DNA from: Halioglobus sp.
GTDB lineage: Bacteria; Pseudomonadota; Gammaproteobacteria; Pseudomonadales; Halieaceae
Direction of reading: 5' to 3'
DNA length: 64,000 bases
Assembly: GCA_029287595.1 (NCBI GenBank)
Contig: JARFQU010000137.1
Span: 18,829 to 82,828 of the forward strand
The notes under the pieces were generated by a model, which made no database searches, was not told where the DNA came from, and was given only the letters and a program-made list of their open reading frames with translations. Shown in pieces: positions 38,276 through 46,282 of the stretch. Position 1 is the stretch's first letter, and every line of letters starts with the position of its first letter. A program made the position numbers and the translations under genes.

Positions 38276-38488
38276 TTACAGCGCCGGGGGGCTGGGTTTT
38301 GTTATTGTCGTTCCTCTTGGGGTTAACGATGAGCGACACCATAGCCTAACCGTTTTGTAGCTGACAGAGATCCCACGCTCGGCGAGTAGATCTTCAACAT
38401 CTCGATGGTTGAGATTGAGGCGATAGTAGAGCCAGACGGCGTAACTGGTGATGTCAGGCGGAAATCGGTGTCGTTTGTAGCGAGTCAT
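38276..38488 (-). pseudogene. IS6-family transposase, N-terminal remnant
   Basis: A 70-codon fragment. Residues about 1-50 match the start of IS6/IS26-type transposases: the RHRFPPDITSYAVWLYYR segment, then the helix-turn-helix-like region RDVEDLLAERGISVSYKTVRLWC. After that the sequence diverges and stops before the DDE domain, so it is not functional. No intact terminal inverted repeats were identified. It lies between the cold-shock gene and the 38.5-43.6 kb redox cluster and may mark an old insertion or recombination boundary. Confidence 0.82.
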
Positions 38489-38522
38489 CCTCCAGTTCTG
38501 GCAATTTCGGCCTGGTAACTTG

Positions 38523-40166
38523 CTAGTACTGGCTCAGGAAGTCGCAAGGGCACAACTCAATACATTTACCGCAGCCCTCGCAAATGTCGCTGTCGAATAC
38601 GAAGTAGTTGCCCGGTGAGGGGTCTTCAACCGGCGTGAAGCTTCCCGCATTGCAGTACATCCAGCACTGGTAGCAGCCGAGGCACGAACCACAGGACAAG
38701 CAGCGCTCGACTTCCTTGAGAAATTCAGCGTCGCTGATAGTCGCCCTTACTTCCAGTCCGGGATTGTGCAAGCGCAGACCGGGGTCGGTCTCCTGGTCCT
38801 CAACACGGTCGGATAAGGCAGAGCGCTCGGACTTGACCAGTGGCTTGCGGTGATCGGTCGGGTCTGCGAGCTCTACCGGATTGCAGGCTTGCAGTGCGGC
38901 GCGCTTTCCCTCGGCGATAGCTGCGCTTGCTATACCCAGGTGCAGCACATCACCGCCGAAACTGACGCGGTTTTCTGCGGACTCGACACCGTTTGACGCA
39001 CCGGGATGGGGCGCAATGTCCTCCAACCCGCGCAAGTCCGCCTCCTGGGAGACTGCAACGATCACGGAGGTGGCTGGCAATTCAAAGGTTCTTCCCGGAA
39101 TGGGTTCCGGAACGTGGCGTCCGTCCCCCTCCAGGGCTCCTGGACGCATACGTTGCACGACGAGCCCGCGCAACTCGCCCGACTGGGTGCGCAGGACCTC
39201 CACCGGGGTGGCCAGGTCCATAAATTCTACGCCCTCGTCAACTGCCTCTTTTATTTCTGCTTCAATGGCCGGCATCTCTTGCAGGGTTCGCCGGTAGAGG
39301 ACCGTTACCTGCGCCCCACACCTGCGTCCGACGCGAGCGACGTCAATGGCGGTATTGCCGCCGCCGACTACGGCGAGATGATCCCCCGCAGAGAGCGGCC
39401 GCCCGGTATTGTAACGTTCGAGGAAATCCGTACCCGTCCACACGCCGGGGCCGCGTTCCCCCGGCACATGAAGCATACGTGCCTGTTGCGCACCGAGACC
39501 GAAAAACAGGTGCTGATGGCGCTCCCTCAATTCAGTCAGAGTCAGGTCTGTGCCAATGCGGACGTCGGCATATACCTCCACGCCCAGTTCGACGATACGC
39601 TGGATTTCCGCATCCAGCACGCTGCGCGGCAAGCGGTATTCAGGAACCCCGTAGCGCAGCATTCCGCCAGCTTCTGGATGCCAGTCATAGACGCAGACAG
39701 CATGACCGCGACGAGCAACCTGGTAGGCATAGGATAATCCAGCGGGGCCTGCACCGATCACGCCGAAGGAGAGTGGATCCTCAGTCGGTTCCAGCCGCGG
39801 CAGTTTCAGGCCGTGATCCAGCGCCCAATCGCCAAGGTAGCGCTCCAGGCTGCTCACGGCGACGGCCGAGTCTCTGTCGCTCCGGGTGCACTGTGTCTCA
39901 CAGGGATGGGGGCAAATCCTGCCCATGACCGCGGGAAAGGGGTTGTTGTCCACGATCAGTTCCCACGCCCGGGTGTATGCATCACGCTTGGACAGTCCCA
40001 GGTGTGTCCGCTGTGCTATGGGGGCAATCCAGTCACGGATGCTGGTCCCACAGGGGCAATTGTCCTGGCAGGGGGCGACTTTCGATGCCTGCTCCGGTCG
40101 CAGCGGCCGAAACAGGAATTCCTCCGCTGTGGGCGAAGGATGGGAATCAGATGTATCGGCTTTCAT
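38523..40166 (-). CDS. GltD-like NADPH:FeS flavoprotein with C-terminal ferredoxin domains
   Basis: A 547-residue relative of the glutamate synthase small subunit. The N-terminal Cys-rich FeS region (APCQDNCPCGTSIRDWI, then GRICPHPCETQCTR) is followed by the FAD motif GVIGAGPAGLSYAYQVARRG and the NADPH motif VVGGGNTAIDVARVG. Unlike GltD, it carries an added C-terminal Cys-rich part. This holds CLSCGSCLGCYQCWMYC and a ferredoxin motif CEGCGKCIELCPCDF, which would suit transfer of electrons to a partner. No GltA large subunit is nearby. Stop codons overlap starts throughout the cluster, so it is coupled with the cNMP-binding gene upstream. Good Shine-Dalgarno sequence GGGAGG. Confidence 0.88.
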   Translation of the reverse strand: MKADTSDSHPSPTAEEFLFRPLRPEQASKVAPCQDNCPCGTSIRDWIAPIAQRTHLGLSKRDAYTRAWELIVDNNPFPAVMGRICPHPCETQCTRSDRDSAVAVSSLERYLGDWALDHGLKLPRLEPTEDPLSFGVIGAGPAGLSYAYQVARRGHAVCVYDWHPEAGGMLRYGVPEYRLPRSVLDAEIQRIVELGVEVYADVRIGTDLTLTELRERHQHLFFGLGAQQARMLHVPGERGPGVWTGTDFLERYNTGRPLSAGDHLAVVGGGNTAIDVARVGRRCGAQVTVLYRRTLQEMPAIEAEIKEAVDEGVEFMDLATPVEVLRTQSGELRGLVVQRMRPGALEGDGRHVPEPIPGRTFELPATSVIVAVSQEADLRGLEDIAPHPGASNGVESAENRVSFGGDVLHLGIASAAIAEGKRAALQACNPVELADPTDHRKPLVKSERSALSDRVEDQETDPGLRLHNPGLEVRATISDAEFLKEVERCLSCGSCLGCYQCWMYCNAGSFTPVEDPSPGNYFVFDSDICEGCGKCIELCPCDFLSQY

Positions 40167-40555
40167 GAATTACCTCCCGATAGCATGTCCAACTGGTGTT
40201 TCAGATGAGCGATGGTGTTGTCCAGGTTTCGCACCCGGTGGCAGAGCACCTCCAATACGCTGATGGCGAGGGAGGGGTCCTCCTGTATCCGACGCATAAA
40301 GGTCTTACGGTCGATGGTAATGGCGCGAACCGTGCCACGGGCTCTCACCGTTGATGAGCGGACCGTGTTTTCCACGATTGCCATCTCCCCAAAAAGTTCG
40401 CCAGATTCCATGGTATCGACGACCGTCGCTTCTCCTTCTTCGTTACGAATTACGTCAGCGGTCCCGTGCTGGATGATGAACATGCAGTCCCCAACCTCAC
40501 CTTCGGTGACGATGTCCTCTCCGTCATGGTAGACGCGGCCCAGTTCGCCGATCAC
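40163..40555 (-). CDS. Stand-alone cyclic-nucleotide-binding domain protein
   Basis: A 130-residue protein that is essentially one cNMP-binding beta-roll. The phosphate-binding cassette is clear: GELFGEMAIVENTVRSSTVRA (about residues 52-72), with the conserved Arg-Ser-Ser. A C-terminal helix (about residues 95-125) follows. No DNA-binding HTH or catalytic domain is attached, so it is not a Crp-type regulator. It starts at a GTG overlapping the stop of the upstream flavoprotein gene by four bases, and its own stop overlaps the start of the GltD-like gene by four bases. It may sense cAMP/cGMP or act as a scaffold for the flanking flavoproteins. Confidence 0.9.
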   Translation of the reverse strand: MIGELGRVYHDGEDIVTEGEVGDCMFIIQHGTADVIRNEEGEATVVDTMESGELFGEMAIVENTVRSSTVRARGTVRAITIDRKTFMRRIQEDPSLAISVLEVLCHRVRNLDNTIAHLKHQLDMLSGGNS

Positions 40556-42072
40556 GTTGCAGTGACCTCAGGTTTCTTGCCGGTTGGGATTCGCAGATTG
40601 GCCGCGCAGAGATTCCACATCAGGCGAGCGATGAAAACCGGGTGGAGTGTGCGCAGGAATACTTCCTTGTAGGGCGCACTGCCGGTGAATACATCCCACA
40701 ATACGCTGCTCATGCGGGGTACAACATTGGCATCATTTTGTTCCTGCTCGGTCATGCGCAAGACTGAGCGCCTCGCGAAGGCAAGCTTCTGTATGAGATG
40801 GCAAACACCGAAAACGCACTTTCCCATCAGGTTGTCGATGATGATTTTTCGGCATGCTGGCCAATAGTGCTTTTCTAGATCGCTGGAGGAAAAACCGTAC
40901 AGTGAGACACAATTAGCGGCTGCTTTCGCGGTACGGTAGGCCGATCCGATCCCGTCTTTATAAAGTCTGGCAACGCCGCTGTCGCCAATAAAGATCAGGC
41001 GATCGGCATAGGGCCTGCGCGCCTGGGACACGTTCAGTCGCGGGAAACACTGACAGATATTGGGTGGTGGGCGCCGCTCCGGAAAACATTTCCTGACCTC
41101 TTCGGCATTTAAAAACGCGTTTACCAGTGCCTCGTCGACCTTATCGCCGAGCATGACCAGTGTGACGTAATCTCCTTTTGGAATCAGCGCGGCGAATTGC
41201 AGGTGCGGTAAATCCAGCAGGAACACGTGCATCGAGTTGCCAAGGTGTCGTTCCACGGCATCTGCCCCGAGTTTGAACTCGGCCACGAAAGATTTCGCCG
41301 CCTTGGGGCGTACGAAACCGCACCCTGTCTGCTCAACCATACTCAGGAGAGCACTGTTGAGCCCGCTGGCTATCACCAGTAGGTCGTAATTCTCGCTGCG
41401 ACCGTCTGCCAGCGTAAGTTCCGGCCTCCCGGTGGTAAAGTCTACCGAGGTCACCATCTGTGGACGTAGATTGGCCCCCAGGCGCGTAGCCCTCTGCAAC
41501 AGGTGTTGATCAAAGCCTGGAATGTTGGAAATCTCAGAGTTTTTCGGCCCGTGGCCCCTATACACTGCTGCGATTCGTTTTTCCTGCAGCGGAGTGTCTA
41601 TTCTCACGCTGCCAACATCCATATGCATCACATAAGAGTCGATGCCCCGCTGCACGGTTTCGTCGGGAAGAACGATTCCCTCCGCCGCCAGAAGTTGAAC
41701 CAGGGATTCGGAGACCACCCCGCCGCAGTGGTTGCAGCCAGCGGGTCCACAGAAATCGAAATTTCGGGGCTCAAATATGTCTAATTCGATGCTGGTGCCG
41801 GTACGGTTCAGCGTCTTGAGGAGAAATTGGGCGAATAGGGAGCCAGCTGGTCCGCCGCCGATCACGGCGACGCGGCTACCCTCAGATAACCGGAAATCGT
41901 CGCTATATGCTCGAGTTTCCGTGCTGGTAGATGATGATCCAGCGGTGCCGCCGGATAGCCAGGAGTTCGGGTCGGTTAGTATCCGGATCGCTTCGGGTTC
42001 AATGGGAGCGGGTTCCTGCCTCCCGTCGCCACCGTCAGCGCCTGGAATATCGTCAGTACGCTCGTAGCTCAT
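40552..42072 (-). CDS. FAD-dependent reductase, geranylgeranyl-reductase-like
   Basis: A 506-residue flavoprotein. After a polar N-terminal stretch of about 60 residues comes the FAD motif VAVIGGGPAGSLFAQFLL. Then a Cys-rich segment (FDFCGPAGCNHCGGVVSESL) contains the CGG motif typical of geranylgeranyl/digeranylgeranyl reductases. The second FAD motif (DRLIFIGDSGVARLYKDGIGSA) matches the GDA-type motif of that family. These enzymes saturate isoprenoid double bonds and often need a ferredoxin; the GltD-like partner could supply electrons. Substrate unknown, and no photosynthesis genes are present. GGAGGGA precedes the ATG. Confidence 0.85.
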   Translation of the reverse strand: MSYERTDDIPGADGGDGRQEPAPIEPEAIRILTDPNSWLSGGTAGSSSTSTETRAYSDDFRLSEGSRVAVIGGGPAGSLFAQFLLKTLNRTGTSIELDIFEPRNFDFCGPAGCNHCGGVVSESLVQLLAAEGIVLPDETVQRGIDSYVMHMDVGSVRIDTPLQEKRIAAVYRGHGPKNSEISNIPGFDQHLLQRATRLGANLRPQMVTSVDFTTGRPELTLADGRSENYDLLVIASGLNSALLSMVEQTGCGFVRPKAAKSFVAEFKLGADAVERHLGNSMHVFLLDLPHLQFAALIPKGDYVTLVMLGDKVDEALVNAFLNAEEVRKCFPERRPPPNICQCFPRLNVSQARRPYADRLIFIGDSGVARLYKDGIGSAYRTAKAAANCVSLYGFSSSDLEKHYWPACRKIIIDNLMGKCVFGVCHLIQKLAFARRSVLRMTEQEQNDANVVPRMSSVLWDVFTGSAPYKEVFLRTLHPVFIARLMWNLCAANLRIPTGKKPEVTAT

Positions 42073-42163
42073 GATATCGTCCCTCCAAATATAGGGACAC
42101 TCCTTGAGTCACATTAACACTACATTTTATCCGGGTAAAGAAGCGGTGACTGCTGCCGAAGTG

Positions 42164-43612
42164 TCACCCCTGGCGGGATTCGATGTACTTCTGGAACACC
42201 CCCATGATGAATCGATGCATGGCAGCCTGAGTGGCGAGGTAGAAGTGCCAGGGCAGCGCCGGCGCGAAATCGTGAATCGCGATCATGGCATATCTGCCCC
42301 CCAGTACCTCGCGAAACTCCATGCGCCCGCGCTGATTTCGGGCGCGGGAGGCCAGCAGGCCTCCCGTGATGAAGTAGATTCGCCGTTCGCTGCTGCTGCG
42401 TTCGGGCCTCAATTCCAGTTGTAGGAGACAAATTCCCAGACACGTAATGCGTATAAAGTTGGATGAATCCGGGTGTTCACTGCAGCGGACTAATGGGTGA
42501 AGATAAGCAGTAAGCCAATTGAAATAGCGTTTAGAGAGCCAGGCGGCATCTCGCCCCATGGGCAGTCTTACCCGCTGAATCGAGCGCACCGTGTTTGCAG
42601 ATCGGAGTTGCTCGTCATGTCGGTGTATCAACTTGCGGCGAAAACGTACAGCCTGGCGCAAGCCCTCGTTGTTCCCTGCCTGTTGGAGTGCGGTCAGCGC
42701 AGGCTGCAGCGTCGGCTGAAGGATCTGCTGCAGGGGATTGTCGCTGGCGATCGAATCGAATTGCAGGTTTTCGACAAAAAGTTGAAGTGCTTCGGGGTGC
42801 GCACCTGGGCGTATTCGCCGCAACCGCCGGGCGTATTGTGATGGCGACAGCTGCCCTACCTGAGAGATCCCTGGCTGACAGTCCAGGAGTTCCGCGGTTT
42901 TTTCAAGGAACTGTTGCCAATCGAGAATGTCGGGCCCGCCGATGTCGAAGTTGCCCGTAAATCTTGCGGGCTGGCACAGGCAATGAGCGAATGCCTGGGC
43001 CAGGTCATGAGTCGCGATCGGCTGCATCTTGTGCAGGCTCCATTCGGGCACTGGTAAAAAGCGGGATTGACTGACCAGGTTTCTTATCAGCCTGATGATA
43101 GCGCTACCCGGCTCGATGACCAGGCTGGAGCACAGCACAGTGAGTGGCGTTCTGTAGGAGGCAAGAACTTCCCCGATCTGGTGGTGTCTATTCTGAGCTT
43201 CTTGTCTCATTGTCGCCGCCGGCAGGAGTGAACGCAGGCAGAAGATATGCTCGACGCCGTTGATCTCTGCTGCCCGGGCGAAATTCTCCGCCATCAGGAG
43301 ATCCATGTCGCCGCAATTGGCCTGGTGGAAACGGGAATTGGGTAGCCCGGAGTGCGCGAGGAATATCGCAAATTTCGAACCGGCGAGAATGCGGGTCAAC
43401 TCGTTCAGGGAGAACAGGTCACAGTGTCGCCACGCGACGTGAGGCTCGCGCTCTCCGGCGCTCGCGCGGGTCTCAATACCTGTCACTGCGAGTATGTCAT
43501 ACATTCTAGACAACTCACGGCACAAGGCTTCCCCAATGCTGCCGGCAGCGCCGACAATAGCCACGCGAGCTCTGGTCGGTTTCGGTTTGTTTCTTTGGGC
43601 CAGCGTTTTCAT
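42164..43612 (-). CDS. NAD(P)-binding epimerase-like protein with C-terminal DUF2867
   Basis: A protein of about 482 residues. The N-terminal Rossmann motif (VAIVGAAGSIGEALCREL, near residue 17) and NmrA/epimerase-like pattern are followed by a ubiquinone/lipid-related DUF2867 domain (about residues 330-480; TGGLLASRARNQRGRMEFREVLGGRYA). Proteins of this layout lack a clear biochemical role. I chose the ATG at 43610-43612 with GCGAGG ahead; ATG 43643-43645 and a TTG further up are alternatives. It is the first gene of the minus-strand redox cluster, 91 bases before the geranylgeranyl-reductase-like gene. Confidence 0.8.
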   Translation of the reverse strand: MKTLAQRNKPKPTRARVAIVGAAGSIGEALCRELSRMYDILAVTGIETRASAGEREPHVAWRHCDLFSLNELTRILAGSKFAIFLAHSGLPNSRFHQANCGDMDLLMAENFARAAEINGVEHIFCLRSLLPAATMRQEAQNRHHQIGEVLASYRTPLTVLCSSLVIEPGSAIIRLIRNLVSQSRFLPVPEWSLHKMQPIATHDLAQAFAHCLCQPARFTGNFDIGGPDILDWQQFLEKTAELLDCQPGISQVGQLSPSQYARRLRRIRPGAHPEALQLFVENLQFDSIASDNPLQQILQPTLQPALTALQQAGNNEGLRQAVRFRRKLIHRHDEQLRSANTVRSIQRVRLPMGRDAAWLSKRYFNWLTAYLHPLVRCSEHPDSSNFIRITCLGICLLQLELRPERSSSERRIYFITGGLLASRARNQRGRMEFREVLGGRYAMIAIHDFAPALPWHFYLATQAAMHRFIMGVFQKYIESRQG

Positions 43613-43743
43613 GTGGCAGCGCCTCGCTCGCCGATGGGTCGACATCTGCTCCAACGGCTCTCTCGCGTGCCGGTTGCCGCCCGGGCGAATGAAGTATAAG
43701 GAAAATTGGCAGGCTTTTCACAGCAGGTCGTCTGCCGGAGGAT

Positions 43744-43998
43744 ATGGCGAGATTCCTGGCGCGGTTCTGGGAACAATTTGCCAGGGAGTCCTTGAACGAA
43801 CGTCAGATCAAAGTGCTGAACCGGGTCCCGGATGGATTTGAGGAAAAAGTAACAAACTCCAAGTGGGCGAAACTCGCAAAATGCTCCCAGGATACCGCCT
43901 ACCGGAATATTCTCGATCTCATAGACCGTGGCGCATTTAAAAAGGACCCCGGCGGTGGGCGAAGTACCAGCTACTCCTTAGCCACCGAGCAAGCTTAA
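43744..43998 (+). pseudogene. Fic-family protein, 3' remnant
   Basis: An 84-codon stretch matching only the C-terminal part of Fic/DOC adenylyltransferase-type proteins: the FWEQFARESLNERQIKVLNR segment and a winged-helix-like KWAKLAKCSQDTAYRNILDL, then GGGRSTSYSL. The catalytic Fic core (HPFxxGNGR) is absent, and the frame is closed by a stop at 43690 upstream. The gene was therefore truncated at its 5' end. The ATG has a GGAGG just ahead, so a small protein could still be made, but a decayed remnant is the simpler reading. Confidence 0.8.
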
Positions 43999-44014
43999 GT
44001 ATAGGGCTGTTGAT

Positions 44015-44395
44015 TTGCATGATGACGTGACCCACCAGGAAGCACCCATCCACGAGGGTATCAAGCAGAAAGTGGTCGAGATGGACGAGAACCAGACCCG
44101 TCTCATCTTCCGAACCTACAAGAATACCGCGCGGGTATACCGCAATGGCATTGCCGATGAAGTTGAAGCGATTGAAGCCAGTGGTGGCGATTTTGGCCAG
44201 GTGCACCACCTGGTATCCGGTGCTTACCAGGAAAAAGCCTGGAGCACCGGGGATATCGAGGCCGGCATGGTCACCGTTGGCATGTGTGGTGGCCTGATCA
44301 ATGACATCCCAACCTGCGAGGAGTTGGTCAACAATATCGTGACTGATGCCGAGGAAATTATCCGCAGCCGTCTGGCGGGTATCGTCGCGAGCTGA
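44015..44395 (+). pseudogene. Nitronate monooxygenase, 3' remnant
   Basis: A 126-codon segment matching the C-terminal third of nitronate monooxygenases (2-nitropropane dioxygenase family). It holds the RLIFRTYKNTARVYRNGIAD region and the tail with GDIEAGMVTVGMCGGLINDIPTC. The N-terminal TIM-barrel with FMN-binding residues is missing and there is no convincing start (only a TTG). It lies 16 bases after the Fic remnant, so two adjacent genes have lost their 5' ends at one junction next to the redox cluster. Confidence 0.78.
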
Positions 44396-44407
44396 GCCGG
44401 GTGAGGG

Positions 44408-45589
44408 TCAAGCCGGCGCAGGCGCGCCGGCTAGTCCCTCCAGCGCGGGATATCGGCTGAGGAGCTCTGTTTGCTCGTTCGGTGTCAACTCATTCCAGCT
44501 GCGTAAGAGTTCCCGCCAAACCTCGACCTGGAAGGTCTTGACCACGGCGCGAAACGGTTTGCCCATCAGCTGGCCTTCGTACAGGGCTTCACCCTGATCG
44601 AAAGCTGTTTCATTGAAACAGCTCTGCCCCTTGTCGCGATAGCTCTCCCAGGCTGCGGCATTCTGCTGCATCAGGGGTATAAAGGTGTCGCCAATACACT
44701 TAAGTAAATCATCCAGTGACTCCGTTACCTGCAACTGGCCGCGGCTACCCCGATGCTCGCCGTCGCGTATGGCGCACAGCCAGCGATGAGTTCTGGGTGC
44801 CAGTTCCTGCATCAGCTCGGCGGCCCTGCCATCCACCAGGTTCATACTTAACTGTCCATAAGCGCTGGCGTCCGCCAGGGTAAAACGCTGGCCCAGCAGG
44901 TAGGGCTGCTGGGCAAGCTGTTGCTCCATGGCTGCCAGGTAGCCGCGCCAGGCCTGGTCGAGCATTTCATGGGTGGGCGGGAACCCGTTCCGGGCAGGGG
45001 GGGTGATGGTGCTGTCTCCACTGGCGTCCAGTCCTGGCGGCGCAACACTGAACAAATAGGGCAGGCGTCTACACTGGCGCCGTGACAGCCTGCGGGCAAT
45101 ATTGCGCCTGATGGGGGCGGGCATCCAACGGCCTATTTCACGGGCGGTCATGTCCCCCATGGTATTGGTGCGTGCCGATGTCACCCAGCGGTTGTGATGC
45201 ACCATGTACAGGCCGAACTCATCGAAGGCCTCGTCGATCAGGCGGCACAGGAATCGTTCCGCACCGGTTTTCGGTAGTAGTGGCAGCGCTGTATGGTCCA
45301 GTTCGTCCAGGTGTAGGGCCAGGCCGCTGGAATCGTAGTAGAGGCCGTGGCCGTCCAGGCTGTAGTAGGGCACTTCAGGGTATTCGTCCATGCCGGCGAC
45401 GCGTGTTGGAAAACGCAGAATTGCTTCGGTGGTCTTCGCCTTCCCGAGGCGGCGCATGAAGCGCAGGTTCTCCAGCGGGCGCCCATGCCCGGGCAGGCGT
45501 CGCCACGGAAGTTCGGCAAAGTCAGCAATAGACTGCATTTTCAATTGGTAGGGCGATGCAGTCAGGCCCCAGAAAGTTATACTGGTCAT
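44408..45589 (-). CDS. GST-fold protein with C-terminal extension (first of two)
   Basis: A 393-residue protein. An N-terminal thioredoxin-like domain (TFWGLTASPYQLKMQ, then EVPYYSLDGHGLYYDSSGLALHL, with the Asp-Ser of the glutathione site) is followed by a helical GST C-terminal domain ending near FTLADASAYGQLS. About 115 further residues form an additional alpha/beta domain with no family name I recognise. A similar layout occurs in the gene at 55439, so this is a distinct GST subfamily. Substrate unknown. It is transcribed divergently from a TetR gene and lies only 12 bases from the nitronate monooxygenase remnant (convergent). Confidence 0.85.
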   Translation of the reverse strand: MTSITFWGLTASPYQLKMQSIADFAELPWRRLPGHGRPLENLRFMRRLGKAKTTEAILRFPTRVAGMDEYPEVPYYSLDGHGLYYDSSGLALHLDELDHTALPLLPKTGAERFLCRLIDEAFDEFGLYMVHHNRWVTSARTNTMGDMTAREIGRWMPAPIRRNIARRLSRRQCRRLPYLFSVAPPGLDASGDSTITPPARNGFPPTHEMLDQAWRGYLAAMEQQLAQQPYLLGQRFTLADASAYGQLSMNLVDGRAAELMQELAPRTHRWLCAIRDGEHRGSRGQLQVTESLDDLLKCIGDTFIPLMQQNAAAWESYRDKGQSCFNETAFDQGEALYEGQLMGKPFRAVVKTFQVEVWRELLRSWNELTPNEQTELLSRYPALEGLAGAPAPA

Positions 45590-45612
45590 AAGCCGGGTTT
45601 GCCCATATAATA

Positions 45613-45629
45613 TGGCACTAATAATGCCA
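45613..45629. promoter_or_regulatory. Short inverted repeat between GST-like and TetR genes
   Basis: TGGCA and TGCCA flank seven A/T-rich bases within the 78-base divergent intergenic region, 24 bases upstream of the GST-like start. Size and position fit a TetR-type operator, but the arms are short, so confidence is limited. Confidence 0.4.
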
Positions 45630-45667
45630 ATAAGTGCATTCGATATACAAGTAAAAAGGTAGAGGCT

Positions 45668-46255
45668 ATGTCGGAATCAGTAAAGCCAGAAGTCGTCGAT
45701 GGTCGCCGTGCCCGCAGCGAGCGCAGCAAACAAGCCATCATCGATGCTACCCTGACACTGATGGAGGAGGGTAACCTCATTCCCACCGCACAGCAAATTT
45801 CTGACAAGGCCGGGGTGGGCATTCGCTCCTTCTTTCGTCACTTCGAGGATATGGAAACTCTGTTCGCCACGATCGACGAACAGACTCGAGAGTCCACGGA
45901 GGCACTGTTTCTCGGTGGAGACCGCGATGGCACCCTGGAAGAGCGCATTCTCCATGCGATAGAGCGGTATGGAGAGGGCTATGAAAAGCAAAGCAACATG
46001 ATTCTCTCCACCTCCGCCCAACTGTGGCGCTCGGAAACCCTGCGCAAGAACTACGCCCGTTACCAGCGCGGCCTGCGCAAGGACCTGGACGATTGGCTGC
46101 CGGAGTTGAAGCAATTGACGCGCAACAAGCGCGAGGCAGTGGATGCGATTGCCTCCTTCGAGATGTGGCATCGCTTGCGTTATCACCAGGGACTGGGCAA
46201 GCAGGCGACTATTGATGTCCTCGTCGGCGGTCTCAAAACTTTGCTCAATGGCTGA
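45668..46255 (+). CDS. TetR/AcrR-family transcriptional regulator
   Basis: A 195-residue regulator. The N-terminal HTH (RSERSKQAIIDATLTLMEEGNLIPTAQQISDKAGVG, about residues 15-50) is followed by SFFRHFEDMETLFATI. The rest is a helical effector domain. The start is preceded by AGGTAGAGG. It faces the GST-like gene and is followed by the tandem thioredoxin-fold gene 27 bases downstream, so it probably regulates both. Confidence 0.92.
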   Translation: MSESVKPEVVDGRRARSERSKQAIIDATLTLMEEGNLIPTAQQISDKAGVGIRSFFRHFEDMETLFATIDEQTRESTEALFLGGDRDGTLEERILHAIERYGEGYEKQSNMILSTSAQLWRSETLRKNYARYQRGLRKDLDDWLPELKQLTRNKREAVDAIASFEMWHRLRYHQGLGKQATIDVLVGGLKTLLNG

Positions 46256-46282
46256 CTGAGCGAGCTCCCGGAGGTGTAAACC

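Noticed and set aside
38276..38488. Small intact gene at the IS6-like fragment
   Set aside because: It matches only the N-terminus of a transposase and lacks the catalytic domain, so it is treated as a remnant.
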